From: a bacterium
GTDB taxonomy: Bacteria; Myxococcota_A; Bradymonadia; UBA7976; UBA1532
Length of the DNA: 64,000 nucleotides
Direction of reading: 5' to 3'
Assembly (NCBI GenBank): GCA_030427205.1
Contig: JAUHXC010000005.1
Span: 62,001 to 126,000, forward strand
Shown: positions 44,143 through 52,800 of the stretch, one piece after another
How the letters are laid out: the number at the start of each line of letters is the position of its first letter
Numbering within the stretch: the stretch's first letter is position 1
Notes under the pieces: model-generated
What the model was told of the DNA's origin: nothing
Databases searched by the model: none
Seen by the model: only the letters and a program-made list of their open reading frames with translations
Translations under genes and position numbers: made by a program

Positions 44143-44214
44143 TAGGCACGGGCGGGATCGAACCGCCGACCCCTTCCACGTCAAGGAAGTGCTCTCCCAC
44201 TGAGCTACGCGCCT
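44143..44214 (-). tRNA. tRNA-Val (anticodon GAC)
   Basis: A 72-base cloverleaf: acceptor AGGCGCG/CGTGCCT with one G-T pair, D stem GCTC/GAGC, anticodon stem CTTCC/GGAAG around TTGACGT with GAC as anticodon, T arm GGCGG-TTCGATC-CCGCC. CCA is not encoded. Confidence 0.95.
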
Positions 44215-44240
44215 ACAACGCTCCCTGCGAAGCGCGGCGT

Positions 44241-44270
44241 TTTCTATCAGGGCGTTCGAGACGTCGTCAA
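44241..44270 (-). promoter_or_regulatory. Promoter of tRNA-Val
   Basis: Minus strand TTGACG (44270-44265), an 18-base spacer and TAGAAA (44246-44241), 26 bases upstream of the tRNA 5' end. Confidence 0.6.
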
Positions 44271-44404
44271 CCTAAAATGCGGAGTTTCTCGTCGTCGCGG
44301 TTCGCGCGCCGGGCGCCGGGCAGCGACATCGCGTATGCTCGTGGCCGCACTCGTCGCGGGTCCGACCGAACCGGCGCGACCGCCACCACGCGCAGCGGAG
44401 TTGC

Positions 44405-44887
44405 ATGTCGTCTTCCCCAAAGCCCCCGAACTCGCGCCGACCCGAGACCGGACCGGGAGGCGGGCTGCCCGCGCTGATGGCCCGGCTCGTCGAGCCCCTC
44501 GCGCGGGATGCAGCCGATCCATTGCGTCGCATCCGCCTCGCCTGGGGCCGGATCTGCGGCTTGCCTCTCGCCCGGCATATCGAACCGCTGCGCCTCGAGA
44601 ACGGCGTATTGCACGTGGGCGCCCGGGGGCCGGTGTGGCGCGACGCGGTCTTCCATCAGCGAAACGCGCTGCTGCGGCACGTTCGGCGGTATGCGACAGA
44701 TGTCGACCGGATCTGGCTCCATACGCTGCATACGTCGGCGCCCGTGGATACGCCGCCCCCGCTACGGCCCACCCCGACGCCCCGTACCGCGGGCATCTCG
44801 CATCCCGAACTGCGTCTGGCCGTCGAGGGTCTGCTCGCGGCGCGCCGTCCCGATGCTGCACCCGGCGATTCGCCGCGCCGGGGGTGA
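44405..44887 (+). CDS. DUF721 protein (DciA-like helicase-loader family)
   Basis: A 160-residue cytoplasmic protein. Residues about 24-105 match DUF721: LMARLVEPLARD, RRIRLAWGRICGLPLARHIEPLRL, NGVLHVGARGPVWRDAVFHQRNALLRHV. DciA, the best-known member, helps load the replicative helicase DnaB in bacteria without DnaC. The N-terminal 22 and C-terminal 50 residues are Pro/Arg-rich and probably disordered. ATG at 44405 has GGAG six bases upstream. No dnaA, gyrB or recF is adjacent, so the replication role rests only on the family. Confidence 0.78.
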   Translation: MSSSPKPPNSRRPETGPGGGLPALMARLVEPLARDAADPLRRIRLAWGRICGLPLARHIEPLRLENGVLHVGARGPVWRDAVFHQRNALLRHVRRYATDVDRIWLHTLHTSAPVDTPPPLRPTPTPRTAGISHPELRLAVEGLLAARRPDAAPGDSPRRG

Positions 44888-45046
44888 CGCGGGTACCACC
44901 GGGCGCAGGCCGATCACATTTCGGACCCTCAACGGGGTCGCCGCAGGCCGTCTCTGCTGGTTCTCGGGTGCGCAACGTGGTAAACGGTGCGCCGTTGGGC
45001 CCGCGGGATTGTCGGGCCAGCCCGCCATCCGCCTGCCGAGAGCCCG

Positions 45047-47002
45047 ATGACCGAGACCCGATTCACCGACCTCCCCCTCTCCGACAACATGCACCGGGCC
45101 CTCGAAGACATGGGCTACGAGCGTCCGACGCCGGTGCAAGCCAGCGCGATCCCCCTCGTCGCCACCGGCCGCGACCTGATGGTGCAGAGCCAGACCGGTA
45201 CCGGCAAGACCGCAGCCTTCGGTATTCCCGTGATCGAAGCGCTGGGGGATCGGCCGCAAGGCATCCGGGCCCTGGCCCTGTGCCCGACCCGTGAGCTGGC
45301 TCGGCAGGTCGCCGAGGAGTTCAACCGGCTGGGCAAGCACTCCAAGGTACGCACCGTGGCCGTCTACGGGGGCGCCTCGCTGGAGAAGCAGATCGCCGAG
45401 ATGCGCTTCGCCCAGATCGTGGTGGGTACGCCCGGTCGGGTGCTCGATCACCTGCGCCGACGCACGCTGCGCCTCGACAAGCTGTCGATGCTGGTGCTCG
45501 ACGAAGCCGACGAGATGCTCTCCATGGGCTTCGCCCAGGAGATCAACGCCATCATGCAGTTCGTGCCGGGCAACCGGCAGACGCTGCTCTTCTCGGCGAC
45601 GATCCCCGAGGACATCAAGCGCTACGCCCGGCGCTACATGAAGGAGCCCGAGTTCCTCAGCCTCATCGAGGAGAACGTCGGCGCCGACGATGTCGAGCAC
45701 CACTACTACATGGTCAGCGGCGTCGGCCGGCCCCGCGAGCTGGTCCAGGTGATCGAGTACGAAGAGCCCGAGTCGGCCATCATCTTCACCAATACCCGCC
45801 AGGACTCGGAGCTGGTGGCCCGCTACCTCAAGCGGCAGGGCTACAACGCCGAGTATCTCAACGGTGATCTGCCGCAGCGTGAGCGCGAGCGGGTGATGAA
45901 GCTGTCCAAGGACAAGAACCTGCGGTTCTTGTGCGCGACCGACATCGCCGCCCGGGGCATCGACATCAGCGAGCTCAGCCACGTCATCAACTACATCCTG
46001 CCCGAGTCGCCGGAGGTCTACATCCACCGCACCGGGCGGACGGGGCGTGCCGGCTCCAAGGGCACGGCCATCAGCCTGATCGGACCCCGCGAGATCGGGG
46101 TCTACTACTACCTCAAGCGGATCTACAACGTGGCGCTCCAGGAGCGCACCGTGCCGACCCAGGCGGAGATCGAGTTGCGGCGCGAAGAACGACGGACGGA
46201 CGATCTGGTCGAGGAGATCCTCGGCACCGTGGAGGGCGCCACCCCCAACCCGACCGCGCGGGCTCAGGTGATGCGACTGCTCGAGCGGGACGAGGCGGTC
46301 GAGGTGGTGCAGGCCCTGCTGATGCACTTCCGTCAGCGGGGCAAGGCGGTGGCCAGCGGGCCCAAGGCCGGCGGCGTGCTGCAGGACGTACCCCAGCCCG
46401 AGCGGCGGGCGCCCGGCAGCCGGCCCACGTCGCTCGCCGGCGTAGCCGACCGCGTCGCGCTCATCACCAGCGCCCACCGCGGCCCGGCCGCGCGCAAGGC
46501 CACCCCCGAGCCGCAGGTGCAGCCCGAGCCGCAGCCCGAGCCGCCCCCGGCGAAGGATGACGCGCCGGCGCCGGCGAACGACCGGATCGAGGCCTCGATG
46601 CCGGCCGCTGAGGCGCCCGCCACCGAACCCCCTGCCCGCGAAGACGCCGCGGCGCCCGAAGAGACCGTCCGTGAGGAGAAGCCGCGTCGGCGACGCCCCT
46701 CCAAGCAGGCGGCCGAAGAGGCCGAGACGCCTCCGCCCGTCGAGCCGGCCGACGATGCCCCGGTGATGCGGCGGGTCTTCGTCAGCCTGGGCGAGCGCGA
46801 CGGCTACGACACCGATGAGCTGCGCGATACGCTCGCCGAACTCGGTGGCCTGCTGCCCGAAGATCTCGAAGACATCGAGGTGCACGCGCGGCACAGCTTC
46901 GTGACCGTGGAGCGGGAGTTCGCCGAAGACTTGATCGCCGCGGTGAATGGGGAGACCCTGGACGACAGGTCGGTCCGAGTGGAGTTCGCTCGCAATGGTT
47001 GA
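45047..47002 (+). CDS. deaD: DEAD-box RNA helicase with C-terminal DbpA-type RNA-binding domain
   Basis: An ATP-dependent RNA helicase of the DeaD/CsdA/DbpA type, 651 residues. Core motifs are all present: Q motif RPTPVQ, motif I QTGTGKT at about 49-55, PTRELA, GGAS, TPGR, DEAD at about 155-158, SAT, ARGIDI and HRTGRTGRAG. Residues about 375-560 are a variable linker with a Pro/Glu/Gln repeat (EPQVQPEPQPEPPP). The last 80 residues (MRRVFVSLGERDGYDTDELRDTL..LDDRSVRVEFARNG, two ends shown) fit the DbpA RNA-binding fold. Such enzymes work in ribosome assembly and cold adaptation. The stop overlaps the next lipoprotein gene by eight bases. Confidence 0.93.
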   Translation: MTETRFTDLPLSDNMHRALEDMGYERPTPVQASAIPLVATGRDLMVQSQTGTGKTAAFGIPVIEALGDRPQGIRALALCPTRELARQVAEEFNRLGKHSKVRTVAVYGGASLEKQIAEMRFAQIVVGTPGRVLDHLRRRTLRLDKLSMLVLDEADEMLSMGFAQEINAIMQFVPGNRQTLLFSATIPEDIKRYARRYMKEPEFLSLIEENVGADDVEHHYYMVSGVGRPRELVQVIEYEEPESAIIFTNTRQDSELVARYLKRQGYNAEYLNGDLPQRERERVMKLSKDKNLRFLCATDIAARGIDISELSHVINYILPESPEVYIHRTGRTGRAGSKGTAISLIGPREIGVYYYLKRIYNVALQERTVPTQAEIELRREERRTDDLVEEILGTVEGATPNPTARAQVMRLLERDEAVEVVQALLMHFRQRGKAVASGPKAGGVLQDVPQPERRAPGSRPTSLAGVADRVALITSAHRGPAARKATPEPQVQPEPQPEPPPAKDDAPAPANDRIEASMPAAEAPATEPPAREDAAAPEETVREEKPRRRRPSKQAAEEAETPPPVEPADDAPVMRRVFVSLGERDGYDTDELRDTLAELGGLLPEDLEDIEVHARHSFVTVEREFAEDLIAAVNGETLDDRSVRVEFARNG

Positions 47003-47561
47003 TCACATGCGCGCGGTCGGTCGGGTAGCCCTCGGGGGCGTGCTCGGCGGAGCGCTGGTTTTCTTCGCCGGAATCGGCTGTGCGCCGCCGCCGGTCGAGC
47101 CACCCCAGCCGAAGGCGGCGGAGAGCAACCTCCCGCCAGCCAAGGTCGACCTGCCGCCGCTGATCAAGCTGGAAGGCACGATCCCACCCGAAACGCATCC
47201 CGACCATACGATGCGCATCGATGGCCTGCTGGCGCGCCGGGACAAGTATCTGGGTCAGAAGGTTCTGGTCCGGGGCTTTCTCATCGAGAAGTACGAGTGC
47301 CCCAAGGACGCCGACAAGTGTGAACGGCCCCATGTCTGGCTCGCCGACTCGCCTGCCGGCGGCGACAAGAAGCTCATGGTGGTCGCGCTCGATGAAGAGC
47401 GGGTGGAGAAGCTCGAGATCGGCGAGCAATACGTCATGACCGGACGCTTCGCGCGCAAGTCGGGCGATGGCTTCGTACGCTCCGAGGGCCTTCTGCTTCA
47501 CGAGAGCATCGAGGGCTTCGACGATCCCGAAGAGAAAGAGGACAAGCGGCGCCGCCGCTGA
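46995..47561 (+). CDS. Small lipoprotein with predicted OB-like fold
   Basis: A 188-residue lipoprotein (lipobox GIGC, Cys at about 29) with a Pro-rich linker. Residues about 75-175 show strand order resembling an OB fold: MRIDGLLARRDKYLGQKVLVRGFLIEKYEC, then a Cys-x7-Cys loop, HVWLADSP, KLMVVALDE, QYVMTGRFARKSGDGF. The similarity is to general solute-binding OB folds; I do not recognise a named family. The C-terminus is highly charged (EEKEDKRRRR). ATG at 46995 overlaps the helicase end; an ATG at 47007 would also keep the signal peptide. It is convergent with the methyltransferase gene. Confidence 0.72.
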   Translation: MVDHMRAVGRVALGGVLGGALVFFAGIGCAPPPVEPPQPKAAESNLPPAKVDLPPLIKLEGTIPPETHPDHTMRIDGLLARRDKYLGQKVLVRGFLIEKYECPKDADKCERPHVWLADSPAGGDKKLMVVALDEERVEKLEIGEQYVMTGRFARKSGDGFVRSEGLLLHESIEGFDDPEEKEDKRRRR

Positions 47562-47658
47562 TCGGGCCCGCATCCTCCCCGGCCGCTTCGGCCACCCAAC
47601 GGTCACGTCTGCCGACCGTCAAGAGCCCCCGGCGGGCCACACCGGCGCTTCGAGCGCC

Positions 47659-48891
47659 CTATCTCTCGACAGTCAGGAGAATCCGCTCGCTGCCCGCGCC
47701 GAAGAAGGCGCCGGGCGTATGCAGCGATCCAGAGAGATCGACGTAGCGGAAGCCGACCAGCCGCAGCATCGCCAACAATTCATGGGGGCTGAACAGCCGC
47801 AACGTGATGTCGTACTCACGCTGGGTCCCATCGGCGTAGACGAGGAAGCGCTTGATCATGAGCCGACTCGTCAGGTGGTCGAAGTCGACGTCTTCCTGGA
47901 TGAGGCAGCCGTCCCCCTCCCACCAGTTGCGAACCGGGATCGACTGAATCGCCTGATCGCGGTTGGCCACGTCGATGAGGAAGCGAGCGCCGGGCTTGAG
48001 AGCCCGGTGCACACCGCGCAGCACCATCAGGTTCTCGGCGTCGGTGAAATAGCCGAACGTAGTGTTGAAGCAGTACGCGCCGTCGAAGACCCCGTTGAAC
48101 TCCAGGTCGCGCAGGTCGCCGTGCACGAACTTGATCGACGCTTGCTTGGCCTGCGCCCGGCGCAAGGCGTTCTGCAGGAGTTCGAGGCTCAGATCGAGGC
48201 CGACCATCTCGTAGCCGCGACGGGCGAGCGGCACTGTATGGCGGCCGTACCCACAGCCCAGGTCCAGAAGCCGCCCACCCGAGGGCACCGAGAGCGTCGA
48301 CTCGATGAAGTCGACTTCGGTGCGCAGCTGCTCGCTGGTCGTCGGCGGCTCGGAGCGTACGTAGTCGAGCGAGAAGAGCTCCTGAAACCAGGCTCCATCG
48401 ATCCGTGGCCGCTGCCCGGCGTTCTGCTCGGCGACGCCCATGACCATCTCGCGGATCCAGGTCGGATCGGCATCGGCCGGCACGAAGTCTTCGAGACTGG
48501 CCGGCGCTGCGGGCACCGGCGGAGGCTGGGATGTACCGCTGACGCGGAAGTCGTCGGTGAGCAGCACGTCGAACGACTCGTCGGGGCTGCGCGCATCCAT
48601 CTCGAGGTCGTTGTCGTCGAGCACGTCGAGCACGTCGAGCGGCGGGTCGGACGCCAGTGGGTACCGCTCGTCCTCGCGGCTGCCCTGGGTCAGATTGCGC
48701 TCGGGTGGAGGCGTGCTCTCGGCTCGTGGCTTGCGATTGCGGCGGGTCTTGAAAACAGCGGCGAGAGGCGCTGCCCCGTCGGATTCCCCGATGGCGAACA
48801 GCCGCTCCTTCGCCTCCCCGGCGGCGGTACGGCCGCTGTCGCCGCCGTTGGTCGACGTCGACGGCCGGTCGCGATCTTCGTTACGGGTCAA
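47659..48891 (-). CDS. SAM-dependent methyltransferase with long N-terminal extension
   Basis: A 410-residue protein. The class I methyltransferase domain is at about 190-400: motif I LLDLGCGYGRHTVPLARRG, VGLDLSLELLQNALRR, FVHGDLRDLEF, YCFNTTFGYF and later strands ending in ERILLTVER. The first 185 residues are acidic and low in structure (DVLDVLDDNDLEMDARSPDE), with no domain recognised. I chose the TTG at 48891, preceded by GGAG at seven bases, over a TTG at 48909. Substrate unknown. It lies about 75 bases after psd on the same strand, so a lipid link is possible but unproven. Confidence 0.78.
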   Translation of the reverse strand: MTRNEDRDRPSTSTNGGDSGRTAAGEAKERLFAIGESDGAAPLAAVFKTRRNRKPRAESTPPPERNLTQGSREDERYPLASDPPLDVLDVLDDNDLEMDARSPDESFDVLLTDDFRVSGTSQPPPVPAAPASLEDFVPADADPTWIREMVMGVAEQNAGQRPRIDGAWFQELFSLDYVRSEPPTTSEQLRTEVDFIESTLSVPSGGRLLDLGCGYGRHTVPLARRGYEMVGLDLSLELLQNALRRAQAKQASIKFVHGDLRDLEFNGVFDGAYCFNTTFGYFTDAENLMVLRGVHRALKPGARFLIDVANRDQAIQSIPVRNWWEGDGCLIQEDVDFDHLTSRLMIKRFLVYADGTQREYDITLRLFSPHELLAMLRLVGFRYVDLSGSLHTPGAFFGAGSERILLTVER

Positions 48892-48966
48892 CTGCCGTCT
48901 CCGCTGCAAACGCTCGCACTGCTGTCAGCGTAACACCTGCTGGGCGATTGTGCGTCAAATCGCGCA

Positions 48967-49815
48967 TCAGCCCATCCGCCGCCGAGCGATGGCCTCCCCC
49001 ATTCGAATCGGCTGGTCCGGCTCGAGGTCTTCGGGGACCACATCCGGGTCTGCGAACAGCACGACCACCGTCGAACCCAGCCGGAATACACCCTGTTCGT
49101 CGCCACGGGCGATCGGCAGCCCCCCGTCGTAGAGCTTGTGGACCGCCGGCATACCCCGATTGGCCACGATCTCGTCGTCGTAGGCCATCGTCATGTAGCC
49201 CACCGAGGTCGCGCCGACCATCACCGAGGCCACCTCACCGATCGGGCTGTCCACATACGTGATGATGCGCTCGTTGACGCAGAAGAGATCCTCGACGCGA
49301 CTGACCGCCGCGTCGTTGACCGGCCAGAGATGGCCCGGCACATAGCGCGACGCCACGATGCGCCCCTCGACCGGATGATGCACCCGGTGATAGTCCCGCG
49401 GGCTGAGGTAGACCGTCACCCAGGAGCCATGGGCGAAGCGCTCGCCCTCGTTGCGATCGCGCAGCAGATCGGCCACCGCGTAGGTCCGTCCCTTGGCCTG
49501 GATCAGCTCACCGTCTTCGATCCGCCCCCAATTCGAGATGTGGCCGTCGGCCGGTGAGACCGCGAACCCGGGCCGGCGGTCGATCGGACGGGCGCCCGGC
49601 TTCAAGCGCCGGGTGAACAGCTCACCGATCGTGCGATACGCCGAGATGGGGTGCTCGGCTTCGTCCATGTCGATGCCATAGCTCGACGCGAACAGCTTCA
49701 CGCTCGCCCGGGTGATGGGGCTCGGCAGCCGCGCGTGGGCCGCGGCCCCGACCGCTCGGCTGAGCAGGTTCTTGGGAATCAGGCCGAGGGTGCCGATCAG
49801 AAGGGCGTCTTTCAC
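48967..49815 (-). CDS. psd: Phosphatidylserine decarboxylase proenzyme
   Basis: Makes phosphatidylethanolamine from phosphatidylserine at the inner membrane. It has 282 residues and all key sites: SPADGHI with the conserved Asp, DYHRVHHPVEG with the His residues, and LGST at about 246-249, where self-cleavage before Ser gives the pyruvoyl alpha chain. The start is GTG at 49815 with a weak GAGTG upstream. The giant TPR gene ends 54 bases upstream in the same direction, so both may be on one transcript. Confidence 0.96.
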   Translation of the reverse strand: MKDALLIGTLGLIPKNLLSRAVGAAAHARLPSPITRASVKLFASSYGIDMDEAEHPISAYRTIGELFTRRLKPGARPIDRRPGFAVSPADGHISNWGRIEDGELIQAKGRTYAVADLLRDRNEGERFAHGSWVTVYLSPRDYHRVHHPVEGRIVASRYVPGHLWPVNDAAVSRVEDLFCVNERIITYVDSPIGEVASVMVGATSVGYMTMAYDDEIVANRGMPAVHKLYDGGLPIARGDEQGVFRLGSTVVVLFADPDVVPEDLEPDQPIRMGEAIARRRMG

Positions 49816-49869
49816 GTGGGTTTCACTCGATGGAGAATTCGACGCCCACAGGCCGGGGCGCCGAGAAGA

Positions 49870-52800
49870 TCAGAGCGCTTCGAGAGCCTGCTTGCTCGGC
49901 GCGTGATCCGCGTCGAGGCCCAGCGCGCGGCGGAACATGTCCTTGGCCTTGCGATCGTCGCCGAGCGCCAGCCGAACCTGACCCAGGTGATAGAACACGT
50001 CCACCCGGCCGGGCTTGTCGAGCTTCATCTGGTGCAGGAGCACCGTCTGGAAGATCTTCAGCGCCTGATCCCAGTCCTGCCGGCGATAGTGCAGGTGCCC
50101 CAGCTTCACCAGGTTGGGCACATACGTGGCGTCGTACTCGAAGCACTCGGTGAAGTACTGCAGAGCCGCGTCTTCGTCGCCGCGCTCCTCGGCCACACAC
50201 CCCATCCGGTAGTTGTAGGTGAACAGCTCCTTGTAGCGCCGCGAGGCCTTGAGCTGATCGATGATGGCCACGAGCACCGGCTCGGCGTCGGCGTGACGCC
50301 CGGCGGCGAAGTAGCCCTCGAGCAGGGCGTCGGCGACCTTGAGATCGTCCGGCGCGAGCTGGAAGGCCTCCTCGAGCGTCTTGACCGCGTTGTCGTGATC
50401 GCCCGCCGCCTGACGCAACTGGGCGATCTCGGTCAGCAGGGATACCCGCGCGGTGCCTTCGGCGCTCGCCAGCCGACGCTCCAACAGCATCGCCACCCGA
50501 GCGTCGTCGCCGGCGTCGCGGGCCATGCGCACCAGCGCGTCGAGGGCTTCGTCGTCGCCATTGGCTTCGACGGCGGCCTCGAGCGCGCCGAGTGCCTTCT
50601 CCGGCTGGTCGAGCTGGTCGAGGTAGAGCAGACCGATCCGACGCCACGCCACGGCCTTGTCGTCCCCTTCGGCGTGCTCGATGGCGCGTTCGAGGGTCTC
50701 GGCGGCCTTCTCCCACTCGGCGCTGCGCTCGTAGAGCTGAGCGAGCACCGTCAGCGCGCCGGCGTGGTGCGGGTCGGCATCCAGCACCTGATTGAGCGTG
50801 GAGATCGCCAGATCGGCGTCACCCAGGTGCTCATTGGCGATGGTCGCCTGCTTGACCAGCAGGCCGACGATCACCGCGTTGTCCACGCCCTCCTCACGGG
50901 CCACCGCGATGCGGTCGCGCAAGGCCTCGACGAGGTCGTACCACCGCTCGTCCTTCTCGTAGAGCGAGACGAGTCGGTCGAACGCGGCGGCGTCCTTCGG
51001 CCGCACGGCCAGAATCTGCCGATAGTACTCGATGGCGTTGTCCGAGCGATCCAGGTGCGCCTCGGCGTTGTCGCCGAGCGCCGCGAGGACCTCCACCCGC
51101 GCCGCTTCGTCCTCGACGATGGAGAGCTTCTTGACCAGCACCTCCTGCAGGTAGTGCCACTCCTCCATCTCGCGATACAGCGCCCGCAGCGCCTCCATCG
51201 CATCCGCCGAATCCGGCTCGAGCTCGAGCACCTTCTCGAAGGACTCCGCCGCCCGAGCACGGTCGTCGAGCTGCTCCCGGGCCAACGCACCCATACGCGC
51301 GTGGATCCGGGCGAGCTGACCGCCGTCGTAGACCGTATCGGCCCGGCGGGCCAGCACGTCGTACAGCGCCTCGAAGTCCCCGGCCAGCTCGTGGATCCGC
51401 TCCAACGCGCTCAGGGCCTTCGCATCGGACTCGTCGATGTCGAGGATCTCGTTGTAGGCGTCGACCGCCGCCGCCGCATCGCCCAGCTTCTCGGTGCAGA
51501 GCACGCCGAGTTCGTGCAGGCGGGCCTTCTTCTCGTCGAGGTCGAACATCGCCGCCGCCTTGCGACGATAGACGTCCGCCAGCTGCTCCCAGCTCTCGAC
51601 GCCCCGGTAGAGCTCTTCGAGCGCGTCGAGCGCCCGCTCGTTGAGTTCGTCGATCTCCAACGCCTGGCGGTAGTGATCGACCGCGCGCCCCGGATCCTGC
51701 AGCCGGCCACGACACCACTCGGCGATGCGCAGATGGTCTTCGAGCATCAGATCCGGATCATCCAACCGGGTCTGAGCCGACTCGAAGGCATCGGTCAGCT
51801 CCGACCAGGCGCCACGCTCCGTGGCGATGCGGATCAACCGCTCGCGGATCTCCTCGTCCTCGGGCAGCTCGTCGAACGCCTGCAGCAGCGCCCGCAGCGC
51901 CGACGCCCCGTCGTTGAGTCGGGTCTCCCGCAGATCGGCGGCCATGGCCCACAGCTGGGCGCGGTCCCGCCGGTCGTCGGTCAACTCGATGCGCATCTCA
52001 GTGAGGATGGCGAGCTTCTCCCACTCCTCCATCTCGCGATAGATCGGGTCGAGCACCTCGGCGATCGACTGTCGATGCTCGATGTGCACCGCCAGCCGCT
52101 CCATCGCCTCGAGGCTGAAGGCGTGATCGCCCTTCTCCCAGAGGATCGAGCGGTAGAGCTCGATGGCCGCCGCCACGTCGTTCTCGACGACCTCCAGCAG
52201 GTAGCCCAGCCGGAAGCGCAGGTCGTGCAGTTCGTCCTCTTCGGCGCCGACCTCGATGCGCCGCCGCAGCACCTCGATGAGCGTGTTCCACTGCTGCCCC
52301 TTCTGGTACAGCCGGTCCAACGCCCGCAGCGCTTCGTCGTCGTAGGGGTCGCTGCTGAGCACGGCCTGCCAGGACGCGACCGCCGGCTTGTGCTCTTCGA
52401 GCTTGCCGTCGTAGAGCCGCGCCAGTCGGCGGTGCAGCACCCGGGCCACCTCGCCGTCGACCCCCGCGTCGACCTGCGTCTGGAACAGCAGCGCCAACGG
52501 CTCGTGCAGGCTCAGCTCTTCGGCGAGGGCGTCGAGCTCCTCGTAGTTGCTGGGATCGGCCGGATCCTCCTGGAAGGCCCGCGAGTAGGTCTCGAAGGCC
52601 GCACGCGGGTTCTTGAGTACCGCGTTCTGCAGCTGAGCCAGCCGCTTGAGCAGGTCGATGCGCTCGTAGGGCGCCTCCAGGTCGAGCAGCTGAAGCTCGT
52701 AGATGCGGGCGAGCGCATCGGGCTCGTCCTTCTCCTCGTAGAGCGGCTCGAGGACCCGGCTGGCGACGAGCCGATGCTCCGGATCGTCGAGCAGCCGCTC

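Noticed and set aside
44762..46894. A minus-strand open frame of 710 codons opposite the helicase.
   Set aside because: The helicase frame has every DEAD-box motif. The opposite frame is low-complexity Gly/Leu/His/Arg.
47562..47658. Several short hairpins between the convergent lipoprotein and methyltransferase genes.
   Set aside because: Stems of five to six pairs are expected by chance at this GC content, and none is followed by a T-run.
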